DNA of 14,690 nt from Psilocybe azurescens (taxonomy: Eukaryota > Basidiomycota > Agaricomycetes > Agaricales > Agrocybaceae): the NCBI GenBank assembly GCA_023853785.1, contig JAJIRX010000386.1, positions 1-14,690 of the forward strand, in the 5' to 3' direction. The translations under genes were made by a program, and so were the position numbers. Positions 1 to 7,489 of this stretch are shown piece by piece. Under the pieces are notes generated by a model. The model was given only the letters and a program-made list of their open reading frames with translations. It was not told where the DNA came from and made no database searches. How positions within the stretch are numbered: position 1 is the stretch's first letter; each line of letters begins with the position of its first letter.

Positions 1-9
1 TGACAGATT

Positions 10-255
10 GTCCAGTCCACTGGACTGGAACTGGACTGTAGTCCACTGAGTCCACTGGACTCGCACTGGACTCCTGCCAAATTTTCAGTCCAGTCTCAGT
101 CCAGTGATTATGAGTCCAGTCAAGTCCACTGGAGTCCACCTGGAGTCCACTGACTGGGGCTTGAATATTCACTGAACAACAACAAATAATATATTTATTA
201 GCACAGTCCAGTGGAGTCCAGTGGAGTCCAGTTGAATCCACTGGAGTCCACTGGA
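10..255. repeat. GTCCAGTGGA decamer repeat clusters, left group
   Basis: Dense, imperfect copies of a 10-bp unit, GTCCAGTGGA or its complement TCCACTGGAC, in both orientations. The core TCCAGTGGA is a near-palindrome with only the central base asymmetric. The first block (about 10-160) is degenerate. A tidier block at about 207-255 has consecutive units in perfect 10-bp register. The intervening DNA is AT-rich. No coding potential is apparent. Confidence 0.85.
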
Positions 256-419
256 TGCAATAATTAACACAATATCCGGTATGATCATTAGTTATTAATA
301 TTAATTGCAAAAAATAAAGAGTAAAATCAATTGAAATAAACTCTATGAAATAACAATTAAATGAAACAATAGTTAAATACACTTGGGAGCAAAGTCTCCC
401 TATGGATAATTTTGTATTT
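256..419. other. AT-rich spacer, nothing recognised
   Basis: Strongly AT-rich DNA between the decamer repeats and the GC-rich island. I see no open frame, RNA gene or terminal repeat. Confidence 0.5.
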
Positions 420-792
420 TGTTCAGTCTGCGGGGTCAAATTTCACAAGCACATGTGATGCGCACATGTGCCTGTGCATCAGCTGATTGGCACGACAACC
501 ATCAAATGAACAACCCCAACCTTTCTTCCGACTACCACCACCACCACCTCGTCGGTCGGAGCCAGGCGACAGCCAACCCAACGCGACAGAGGTTGATGAC
601 CGGACGAGGACGAGACGCAGACGGCGGCTGGGCAGGGATGAGACGGACGCGGATGGCAGGGACGAGGGCCGGACGGCGGCTGTGACAGCGACAAGGACGG
701 GTACGGCGGCTGCGACAGCGATGGATAATGGATGCGGTACCGATGACCCGACGGACGACCCGACGGACGACACGTACGATGGTAAAGTACTG
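420..792. other. GC-rich island with short tandem repeats, coding status unknown
   Basis: This stretch is far richer in G and C than its AT-rich neighbours. It holds short internal repeats: two adjacent copies of CCCGACGGACGA (747-758, 759-770) and repeated GGCGGCTG/GACAGCGA blocks around 620-720. Overlapping frames on both strands are open here. The longest (487-849, plus) would give a 120-residue protein rich in Arg, Asp and Thr with a hydrophobic tail encoded by a poly-pyrimidine tract. Open frames on both strands are expected from composition alone, so I do not call a gene. The 15-mer ending it (GATGGTAAAGTACTG, 778-792) recurs at 1144-1158. Confidence 0.4.
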
Positions 793-944
793 CTCCTGCT
801 CCCCTTTTTTATTTTTATTTTATTATCTTTTTTCTTCCTTTTGTCTTAGCCCTCGCATGTAGATATGTAGTAATGTATTAAATAGTTATTAATATACTTT
901 ATTCCACTAATCTGAATTTATGTTAAGATTGAATTTATTTACTG

Positions 945-1135
945 TGTCAAGTCCAGTGGACTCCAGTGGACTCAGTGGACTACAGTTATTTTAGTCCATA
1001 TTCAATGTATAGTATAAGATCTACTAAAGTGCAGTGGAATCCACTGGAGTCCACTGGACTCTGTTTACCTTTTACACTCAGTATATAGGCAAGTCCAGTG
1101 GAGTCCACTGGAGTCCACTGGAGTCCATATGGACT
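945..1135. repeat. GTCCAGTGGA decamer repeat clusters, right group
   Basis: Three short clusters of the same decamer as at the left edge (about 948-985, 1028-1062 and 1091-1135), separated by AT-rich DNA. The last ends immediately before the Tc1/mariner remnant, so it lies at that element's truncated 5' end. Open minus-strand frames here come from the repeat and are not genes. Confidence 0.8.
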
Positions 1136-1143
1136 GTGTGGGG

Positions 1144-1644
1144 GATGGTAAAGTACTGAGAAAACCATCAAATTTGGAGAAGAATATATGATGATTTGGA
1201 GTCGTATAACAACAAGTGGTGTTGGCTACATGTGCAGGATAGAAGGCAAGATGTATGGAGAACTCTATGTAAGCATTTTGGATGACTATGTCTTCCAAAC
1301 TCTGAGTATTACAACCTTAATCAGAATAATTTTATTTTTAGCAAGATAATGACCTCAAGCACACATCCAAAAGGCTCAGAAATAGCTTAAAGACCATAAA
1401 ATAGAGCTTGTGGACTGACCAGCATAATAACTAGATCTCAATTCAATCAAAAATTTGTGGCATATTCTCAAAATGTGCTTTTGTGGAATACAAAAATGCT
1501 CCAAAGGGTATCCAGGAGTTGTAGGGCAGAATACTGGAGAAATGGGAGGAAATACCCAAGGAAGACTATGTGAAATCAATCAATAGTATGTCTAGAAGAG
1601 TTTTAGATGTTTTGAAAGCAAAGTTTGGTCACACAAAGTACTAG
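1144..1644 (+). pseudogene. Tc1/mariner transposase remnant (C-terminal catalytic part)
   Basis: Broken coding remnant of a Tc1/mariner DDE transposase, a nuclear cut-and-paste enzyme that inserts at TA. Pieces in three frames line up with the catalytic half. At 1188-1296 there is MMIW, then GVGYMCRIEGKMYGELYVS. At 1342-1365 there is QDNDLKHT, with the second catalytic Asp. At 1371-1460 come KAQ, DHKIELVD, PA and LNSIKNLW. At 1537-1644 the family C-terminus ends in GHTKY and a TAG stop. Two expected Trp codons are stops (TAG 1383-1385, TGA 1416-1418). The third catalytic residue, Glu of the usual IENLW, is Lys (AAA, 1449-1451). All three changes are G-to-A on this strand. At least two frameshifts separate the blocks. 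The N-terminal DNA-binding half and the first catalytic Asp are missing, cut off at the decamer repeats. Confidence 0.85.
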
Positions 1645-2154
1645 TTTATATAGATACCCATATTCCAACAGGCCGCAAAGAAACTGTCCGGGATGTGTTA
1701 TTTTTATAAAGTATTTAATAATAATATATTAACCAAATAAATACAAACATATGTTATATCTCCTGAAAGCTGTGATCTAAGAATTTCTAGTATATTTTAA
1801 ATCATATAATTTCATTAAGATTACATGTCATTATAGTCAGTTTAAGTTCAGTTTCAAAACATCTGGACAGTTTTTGAGTCACTGTAGCTGTAAATCTTTT
1901 TCACCCAGTGAACCATAGATATTGGCATAATCCATGGCCCCAAAAGCATTTTCATATTCTAAATTCAGCTTAATAAATATTAGGTATTCAATTTAACTTA
2001 GAACATACCATCAGAATTGCTATCCATAGTTCAAAGTTATTGGTTTGGCTGATCAGGATTTAATCAATACAAGATCAGAAAAGATCTAGAGGTAATACAC
2101 CATTAATACAGATATAACTGGTTTATATACATAATATAACTTACATGTTGCTAT
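1645..2154. other. AT-rich intergenic DNA
   Basis: About 500 bases of AT-rich DNA downstream of the transposase remnant. The first ~100 bases may be the element's 3' flank, but without the 5' end I cannot identify a terminal inverted repeat. No credible ORF, RNA or repeat was seen. Confidence 0.5.
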
Positions 2155-2322
2155 ATGTACAGGGGGAAAGACAAAAATATGAAGAGATGGGAAAAAATAA
2201 GGAGGGAACAAGGAAAACCGAGCAGATCACTGAAAAGTGAAAGCATGGGAATGTCCGAAGAGTGCACAGCCACTTGCTACAGCACTGCCACCACCCACAA
2301 GCATCCTAACCTGTCATCGGCC

Positions 2323-2363
2323 GGACATATTTTTGGACTCTTAAACAGTCCGAAAATCTGTCC
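2323..2363. repeat. 41-bp hairpin (17-bp arms)
   Basis: Arms GGACATATTTTTGGACT (2323-2339) and AGTCCGAAAATCTGTCC (2347-2363) are reverse complements with three mismatches around a 7-base loop. It lies just inside an ORF (2155-2496) that otherwise has no recognisable product. It could be a small foldback insertion. Confidence 0.6.
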
Positions 2364-2454
2364 ATCAAACACGCCTGATTTAGGCATCTTGGCAACAGCC
2401 GGCATCACAGTTTCCATGCCACATCACCCCTTTGTTGGTTCGGTTCTTGCTTCC

Positions 2455-2544
2455 TTTTCCCTCCATCTACTCTCCCTCTCCTTCCCCACCACCTAAACAT
2501 CCATCCCCTCCCTCTCCCCTCCCTCTCCACTCCCTCCTCTTTCT
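2455..2544 (+). promoter_or_regulatory. CT-rich leader/core-promoter-like tract
   Basis: About 90 bases of almost pure pyrimidine (runs of CCCTCTCC and similar) directly before two close ATGs at 2545 and 2550. CT-rich tracts just upstream of start codons are typical of filamentous fungal genes. This is the best argument that a transcribed gene once began here. Confidence 0.4.
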
Positions 2545-2549
2545 ATGAA

Positions 2550-2789
2550 ATGCCCACTGCCACCCAGCAAGTGGGAATTACCCCTCAAATTGTGCACTGC
2601 CGCCACTGCCGCTCCCCTTTTCCCCTCCCAAGCCGCGTGTTTCATAAGTGGAACCAGTCAAATGTCGACGAGTTGGCCACCAAACAGACAAAAACCGCAG
2701 CAGAGGAAGAAGGAGCAGAGGCTGATGAGGGTGAGGGGAAGGGTGCCAGAGGCAAGGCACCCTCAAAAATGTGCATGCGCTCACTTTTG
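2550..2789 (+). CDS. Possible first exon of an unrecognised gene
   Basis: An open frame from the second ATG after a CT-rich tract. It begins MPTATQQVG and contains a short Cys/His pair (HCRHC, residues 17-21), then a stretch rich in Glu, Ala and Gly. The frame at 2545 is open over the same bases. I prefer 2550 because its composition is more protein-like, with a zinc-ligand-like CxxC and a charged linker. It matches no family I recognise. Downstream (about 2990-3116 and 3437-3618) are proline/serine-rich coding-like stretches that could be later exons of the same gene, ending in the KDZ-like domain at 3870. The start and splice sites are not established. Confidence 0.3.
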
Positions 2790-2989
2790 TGAGCATTTCC
2801 GGTGCTAACCAACCCATACCACCCCTCACAGCTGTAAAACTTTGACACAGCAACATCAGGAGGACACTGCAGAGGCTGCAAGGGCCCCCTCACCCACCTC
2901 AAACCGTACGCATAACCCTCCCCCTTTTTCATTCAAAAATATAGATATATTAATTTTATGTTTGCTTTTTAGTGTCGCACGGAAGCTTG

Positions 2990-3618
2990 ACAGGGCTGCC
3001 ACCTTGGTAGCCCCTCCTGAGTGCCCTCCCAGTTCTCCCTCCCCCTCTCACTGTGTCCATGCTTCCCACTGTTGCTGCTGATAGTGAGTCCCTTTCCAAG
3101 CCTTCAGGCCTACCACTAGGCAATGGCACCAGTTGGGGTAACCTACACGGGTTAGGGGTACGGGTACCGCGCGGGTAGAGTATGGTTTACAATAGCCCTA
3201 CCCGTCAGCTTTTGAACGAGTCTAAAAACATATTTTTCGGACCAAAACTGAGGAAGATATGACTCATTTCGCAAAATTCTTCAAAATTAGCCATATCTCC
3301 TTCAATTATGGGCCAATTTGAACATTTTTAGGCTGTTTTTGACGGGTAAACCCATAGGTTTACAGGTAGGGTTACCCCACGGGTAGGGTACAGATTGCTG
3401 GTGCAATAACTGCGGGTTTACCTGTGCCATTGCCTATCTACCACCACATCAGCCCAGTGCACCTTCCACCACTGTGGCTGATGTTGATTATCCTATGGAA
3501 ATCTCCAACCAGAGCAGTGGCCCTCTCACTGCTGCTGATTGTTTGGTTGTGTTCACCACCATTACTGCAGGCCATGTACATCGGGACAAAGGCTCTTCCA
3601 CCATAGGTCCTGATCATG
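2990..3618 (+). pseudogene. Proline/serine-rich coding-like segments split by a MITE
   Basis: On either side of the MITE at 3119-3434 there are open stretches of low complexity. Left of it one frame reads LPTVAADSESLSKPSGLPL. Right of it another reads PPHQPSAPSTTVADVDYP and then MEISNQSSGPLTAADCLVVF, up to a possible splice donor (GGTATT, 3617-3622). The MITE plus its TA duplication adds 318 bases, a multiple of three, so the insertion alone does not explain the frame change between the two sides. A likely reading is a linker of the decayed gene whose C-terminal part lies at 3870-4488. The product is unknown. Confidence 0.3.
3119..3434. mobile_element. Foldback MITE, 316 bp, TA target duplication
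   Basis: Perfect 11-bp terminal inverted repeats GGCAATGGCAC (3119-3129) and GTGCCATTGCC (3424-3434) are flanked by TA on both sides (3117-3118, 3435-3436). The inside is also roughly palindromic. TACCCGTCA near 3200 pairs with TGACGGGTA near 3345, and GAAGATATGACTCATTT near 3252 pairs imperfectly with AAATTAGCCATATCTCC near 3285. Several acgggta motifs cluster in both arms. No ORF. The TA duplication fits mobilisation by a Tc1/mariner-type transposase. A remnant of such a transposase lies at 1144-1644, but nothing links the two. Confidence 0.8.
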
Positions 3619-3869
3619 GTATTTATTATTATTATTGCTATTATTATCATGTATTTAGCTCCTTAAATAATATAGATGCTGTAAGCCTGGCGCCCCAGTC
3701 TTACCACAGCCCCTTTCCATATTATCTTATCTTATACATTTATGTTCATGTGACTATGATCCCCAAACCCCATTTCCTTGATATAGACTTATCTTAGACC
3801 TTATGCACTGTACACATCTGTAGCCAGTCAGTTGTTCTATTGATATATTGTGGTTCTGTCATTCTCTGC
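3619..3869. other. AT-rich, intron-like spacer with ATT microsatellite
   Basis: Begins with a donor-like GTATTT and a run of ATT/ATC triplets (about 3620-3652). AT-rich sequence continues up to the KDZ-like remnant. Several possible AG acceptors exist and none is clearly preferred. Confidence 0.35.
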
Positions 3870-4488
3870 ATGACTCTCAGTGAGCCTGGTGATGCCTGGC
3901 TGTCAGATGCATGGACAAAATTTGATAGGTCTGAATCCACAACTAATATATTAAAGTTTTTGCAGTCTGTTTATAAGACAAAAGAATCTTGTCTTGATTA
4001 CATATGTATTGACAAAAGATGTCAAGTGTTGCAAACAGCTGTTACCAATAGAAGTTGGGATGCTATGTAGAAAAAACATTAAAATTTATTGTGGACACTT
4101 ACCATTATATTAATCACCAAGCCAATGATTATCTTTGTCAAAAGTACTGCAATCCTTCTCTGGGTGATAGTTCAGCTCTAAATCTTGTAATTATTGCATA
4201 TGATGATAATGGCAATGCATATGCCCAGAAAGCCTTTAATACACAAGTGTGTGAACAATTAAATGCATGACTGGGTGGTTTTGAATCTTTTCTTATATAT
4301 ATATGACACCTGGCAATTTCAACTGGTTTCTACACACAATGCTATTTTACCACACAAAATATGACATTGCAAAGCAGAAAAGAAAGGCAGAGTCTTCAGA
4401 TAGTGATGATGAAAATGATGAATTAGGATTGGATGAAGAGACTAGTGATTCTAGTGAAGCAGAGACCAGTGATTTTGGCTCAGACTAA
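3870..4488 (+). pseudogene. KDZ-transposon-like / CxC-type protein, C-terminal remnant
   Basis: Three pieces in three frames form one domain. Piece 1 (to about 4066) contains KFLQSVYKTKESCLDYICID, then KRCQV. Piece 2 (about 4076-4300) contains FIVDTYHYINH, DYLCQKYCNP and FNTQVCEQLNA. Piece 3 (4303-4488) contains MTPGNFNWFLHTMLFYH and an acidic Ser/Asp/Glu tail ending at TAA. I recognise the YH..NH/C..YCNP/NT..CEQ.N.W pattern from basidiomycete cysteine-cluster proteins associated with KDZ transposons. Asp (4011-4013), the His/Cys block and Glu (4253-4255) also resemble the D/H/E layout of KDZ transposases. Damage: TAG for Trp (4067-4069), a frameshift in the adjacent A run, TGA for Trp (4268-4270), and a frameshift in the TA run before 4303. 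The N-terminal part is not recognised. Confidence 0.6.
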
Positions 4489-4527
4489 ATTGAATACAAG
4501 TGTGTAAAAAACAAGTTAATTCACATA

Positions 4528-4609
4528 GTAGATTATATAAGCAATGTACAGTAGGTGTATGATACAAGGTAGATTATATAAGCAGTGTACAGTAGGTGTA
4601 TGATATAAC
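4528..4609. repeat. Two tandem copies of a 41-bp unit
   Basis: Copies at 4528-4568 and 4569-4609 begin GTAGATTATATAAGCA and differ at only a few positions. The second copy ends where LINE A coding sequence begins. Confidence 0.85.
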
Positions 4610-6357
4610 TGTTCAAGAAATTTGGACTCGCACTGGAGCACGACAAGTCTGAAGTATTCCACTTCGACCGGTCGCACTCTAGAGACAATCCCCCTGTCGA
4701 TTTGGGCTACGCTCCATATACCGGCGCAAACCCTCTCAAACCCAAGCTGTACTGGCGGTACTTGGGTTTCTACTTGATCGCAAGCTCACTTTTACTGAGC
4801 ATGTCCGATATTACTCTACCAAGGCTCTGTCGACCGTCAAGGCGATGAAGATGCTTGGTAGTTCCACTCGAGGACTGCGCCCTGTCCAGAAGCGCGTCCT
4901 TTATCACGCCTACGTACTCCCCATAGTTACGTATGGCTTTCGCCTTTGGTACTTTGCAGCTGCTTGCTGCAAAGGTGCCCTTCATCATCTCTCTACAATG
5001 CAGCATTCCGCTGCATTGTGGATTACTGGTGCATTCCGCACCTCACCGACTGGTGGAGTGGAGGCCCTTGCTGGCCACCCCCCATCAATCTCCTTCTTCG
5101 TCGTCTGTCTGAGCGAGCTGATTATCGGTTTGCCACCCTGACCCCGACACATCCTGTGAGAGCCTTCCTCTCTCGCTTTAACTGCGGCACTATCGCGCCG
5201 CATCCTTCCCTTCGATTCAGACTATGTCTGAACCGGAAATCTTCCGCACTAGTGGGACTCTTTTGAGTCCGACACTAATGTCCTTGCTCTGACGGAGACT
5301 CTACTCCCGATGAACCTGCTCTCCAGACCGGGTGTTTGACTTCTGGACCGCTGCGGACCAAGTCTATTTCGATGACTGCAAGATTTCTTGCGGCAACGCC
5401 GACAAGGAGTTGAAGCAGCGCACCAAACACCCTCGACAAGCTCCGCGACAAGATTTCGGAGAATATCGGGACATACTATGCAGGGACAGATGCAAGTCTG
5501 CCCCTCTCAGGACGGTATCAAGCCATTGCAGCCTCCATCCTGCTCAGCGGCGGAGTCGAAGCGCTGGCGTGCCCGACATGTTGCAGGCAAAGTCACCGCC
5601 CCTGACGCCGGAGCTTTATGCCATTCGTTCTGCAATCGTCAATGCCACTTCGTGTGACGACTGCACGGACATTTTCATTTTCACAGACTCGATGGCATCT
5701 GCCCACCGAGCTGTAGGTCCTTCCATCCACTCGGACAGGGCCACTCCGTGGCTGTCTGTGAGGCTCTTCAGACTTGGTTCACCCGCAAGGATGGCCAGTC
5801 AATCACCTTTGTGTATGTTCCCTCGCGATTGCAGTGGGACCTGCATTACAAGGCACACGAGTACGCAACCGGACTCAAAGCCGCACTGGGCCCACGCCCA
5901 GCTACATCATTCGACAGCCTGCGCATGCAGGCTGCCCTCTCGTGGCGCTTCTTGGAATGTCTTATTCCAAGACCCCGAATATCGAGGAAGGAACTTTCTC
6001 CAACTCAAAACGGTCGACGGGGCCGTTGCACAGCCTGGGGCAAAGAAAACCCCTGGGTTCACTTCGCGAACATGAGCTCTCCGCAGCTCTACGCACGCAT
6101 GTGTAGGTGTATTCTGAATCATGCGCCCATCGGGTCTTATTATTCCTGGTTCAATCTTAACGATGGTCATACATCGTGCCCGTGTGGGTGTCCTTGGGAA
6201 ACTTCGCACGCATATCCTCACCTGCAAACGGATTTATCGTCCTCCCAGGACATGCGAGCTTAGGCAGCCAACTACGTTGTGCTACCTTCACTCATTTTTG
6301 GAGATGAACTCAAAAGCGTTCGCCTTCCGTTCGGCTCCCCTTGCGGGCGTCGGTTGA
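4609..6357 (+). pseudogene. LINE A ORF2 remnant: end of reverse transcriptase plus RNase H
   Basis: Degenerate C-terminal part of a LINE ORF2 polyprotein, which reverse-transcribes its own RNA at the target. The post-catalytic RT end reads LFKKFGLALEHDKSEVFHF, LYWRYLGFY, then after a one-base shift near 4775 KALSTVKAMKMLGSSTRGL, LPIVTYGFRLWYF and ITGAFRTSPTGG. The RT active-site block is absent. RNase H follows: TDAS with Asp at 5489-5491, ELYAIRSAI with Glu at 5611-5613, and FTDSMASA with Asp at 5686-5688. The C-terminal region has ILNHAPIGSYY and the Cys pair CPCG, the usual tail of these proteins. At least four frameshifts (near 4775, 5250-5400, 5740 and 6200) mean no continuous protein. 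The chosen end is the TGA after KAFAFRSAPLAGVG; in LINE B the same region is frame-shifted, so the ancestral stop is uncertain. Confidence 0.85.
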
Positions 6358-6753
6358 CAACTGATGTTGGGCGTTGTGGGGAGTCTTCGTTTGGCGGTCT
6401 TGATTGGCATGGGCCAATTATCCGCTTGGCTCGTGGTTGTTTGGATTTGCTGGGTAGTAGGCTGGCGGGGCCTGTTCGCCACAGTGCATCGGTGTTCGAC
6501 TCACTGCTCCCACCCAGGACCTGGACCACGTTACGAACAGCGTTGAGTATGTGGGAACCAGGAGAGCTGGTACCGCTGGTCTCGGCTGCTGATCTTGGGC
6601 GCCCCCCGCCCTTGTTAGTTATCTCCTGCTGGTGATGCACCCGCTTCACCCCAGGCTTCCTAAGGCTAGGGTCACTCCTAGCCTATATCCCACGAGGTTG
6701 TTCTTTGTAGATGAGTTTCTATTCGTCTCTTCTTCTGCATCGAGGTTGGCGTT
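6358..6753 (+). other. LINE A 3' UTR (truncated by copia LTR)
   Basis: Non-coding 3' region shared by all LINE copies in the window, recognisable by GAGCTGGTACCGCT and GAGGTTGTTCTTTGTAGAT. Apparent ORFs here are not genes. Confidence 0.75.
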
Positions 6754-7005
6754 TGTTAGAATTGATATTTCAGACTCAGACTGATGGGATCACATGACAG
6801 ACACCTATGTAGCTGTAGCACACCGCTTGAACTCCTTAGTTACTCACTTCGGACTTCAGGCAAATAGATAGCATAGTTCAGTCTCAATACACTTAGTTAC
6901 TCACTTCGGACTTCAGGCCCTCATTGCCACTCTGTCTGATACAGTGTGACCACGAAACTCGGACCACAGCTGTCTTGCACGTTTCCGAACACAACACCTT
7001 TAACA
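6754..7005 (+). repeat. Copia 5' LTR, 252 bp
   Basis: Starts TGTTAG and ends TAACA, a perfect 5-bp inverted terminal repeat (TGTTA/TAACA). Bases 6754-6990 match 14454-14690 base for base without gaps. A 27-bp direct repeat CTTAGTTACTCACTTCGGAC... lies inside it at 6835-6861 and 6892-6918. In the 3' LTR the second copy of this repeat has diverged. Confidence 0.9.
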
Positions 7006-7019
7006 GGTTATGGGCCCCG
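7006..7019 (+). promoter_or_regulatory. Primer-binding site, initiator Met tRNA anticodon arm
   Basis: GGTTATGGGCCCCG follows the LTR directly. It is complementary to the anticodon stem-loop of eukaryotic initiator tRNA-Met (GGGCUCAUAACC) with a single G:U position. This is the half-tRNA priming arrangement known from Drosophila copia and yeast Ty5. It does not match the 3' CCA end used by most LTR elements. Confidence 0.65.
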
Positions 7020-7212
7020 TGCACATTGCGCTTTAATCTCAATTTCATCGAAAAGTCTCAACTTTTCATTTCCACACTCTTCGGTGTTTTCGCTCGCACT
7101 GGCCGCACCCGTGCTCGTGAACGCCACCTCATCACGTCACAACGTTCCGCACACGTTCCCGCACGTCTCTGCTCACTACCACCACGTCACATCACTCCCA
7201 TTTCGCACAATC

Positions 7213-7326
7213 ATGTCTTCTTCATCCCTGCCCAATTTTGCGAAACTGAATGCTTCCAACTACCCATCTTGGTGTGGTGAAATGCACATCCTTTCTTGTT
7301 CCGGTACTGCCACGTATCCACCGTGA
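7213..7326 (+). pseudogene. Copia gag, N-terminal fragment
   Basis: The ATG is 207 bases after the LTR. The protein begins MSSSSLPNFAKLNASNYPSW, typical of copia-type Gag (a KLN..NYPSW motif near the N-terminus), which packages the element RNA into virus-like particles. The recognisable part ends after about 25 residues, and the frame stops at TGA 7324-7326 within or just past the junction with unrelated DNA. Confidence 0.7.
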
Positions 7327-7489
7327 GAAATTTCTGCTCATCGTCGCAAACGTTCTACACAAAGCTTTACTTGGGTAACCACCCCCAGCACTACCACCAT
7401 TGGCAAGCGTAGCCTAGGTCTTACCTATCTATGTCAGCCTAAACAGCAACCCACAAGGCCGCCCGTCCCCCCGTTCGGATTGGCGGTCC
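7327..7489 (+). other. Probable 5' UTR of LINE E, part 1
   Basis: Non-coding DNA between the copia gag fragment and LINE B. The target duplication around LINE B shows that this stretch was once continuous with 8778 onward, which leads to ORF1 of LINE E. The exact copia/LINE E boundary is not visible. Confidence 0.4.
7472..7489. repeat. Target site duplication of LINE B, left copy
   Basis: CGTTCGGATTGGCGGTCC next to the poly(T). The right copy at 8776-8792 is CGTTCGGATTGCGGTCC, differing by one missing G. Confidence 0.85.

Larger units (their letters stand above)
4609..6753 (+). mobile_element. LINE A: 5'-truncated non-LTR retrotransposon
   Basis: LINE of the agaric type, probably Tad1-like. 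It starts inside ORF2 just after a tandem repeat and runs through RNase H into a ~400-bp 3' UTR. The 3' UTR matches those of the LINE copies at 7490-8777 and 10335-13695. At GAGGTTGGCGTT (6742-6753) the UTR stops abruptly and a copia LTR begins. In the other copies the UTR goes on with ATATCCCC for about 180 bp to a poly(A). The missing end should lie beyond the copia 3' LTR, outside this window. Confidence 0.85.

Noticed and set aside
423..849. Four overlapping ORFs on both strands
   Set aside because: They lie in a GC-rich, repetitive island where stops are rare by composition. Residue content is skewed (Arg/Asp or Ser/Val), with no domain and a poly-pyrimidine-encoded tail.
986..1579. Minus-strand ORFs over the decamer repeats and the Tc1 remnant
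   Set aside because: They are antisense to the recognisable transposase blocks or are encoded by repeat units.
1645..2154. tRNA or other small RNA gene in the AT-rich spacer
   Set aside because: No cloverleaf with B-box-like GGTTCGANTCC or other recognisable RNA motif was found by eye.
2155..2496. 113-residue ORF as a gene
   Set aside because: No domain. It spans a hairpin and a CT-rich leader-like tract and ends within it. More likely upstream non-coding DNA of the following gene.
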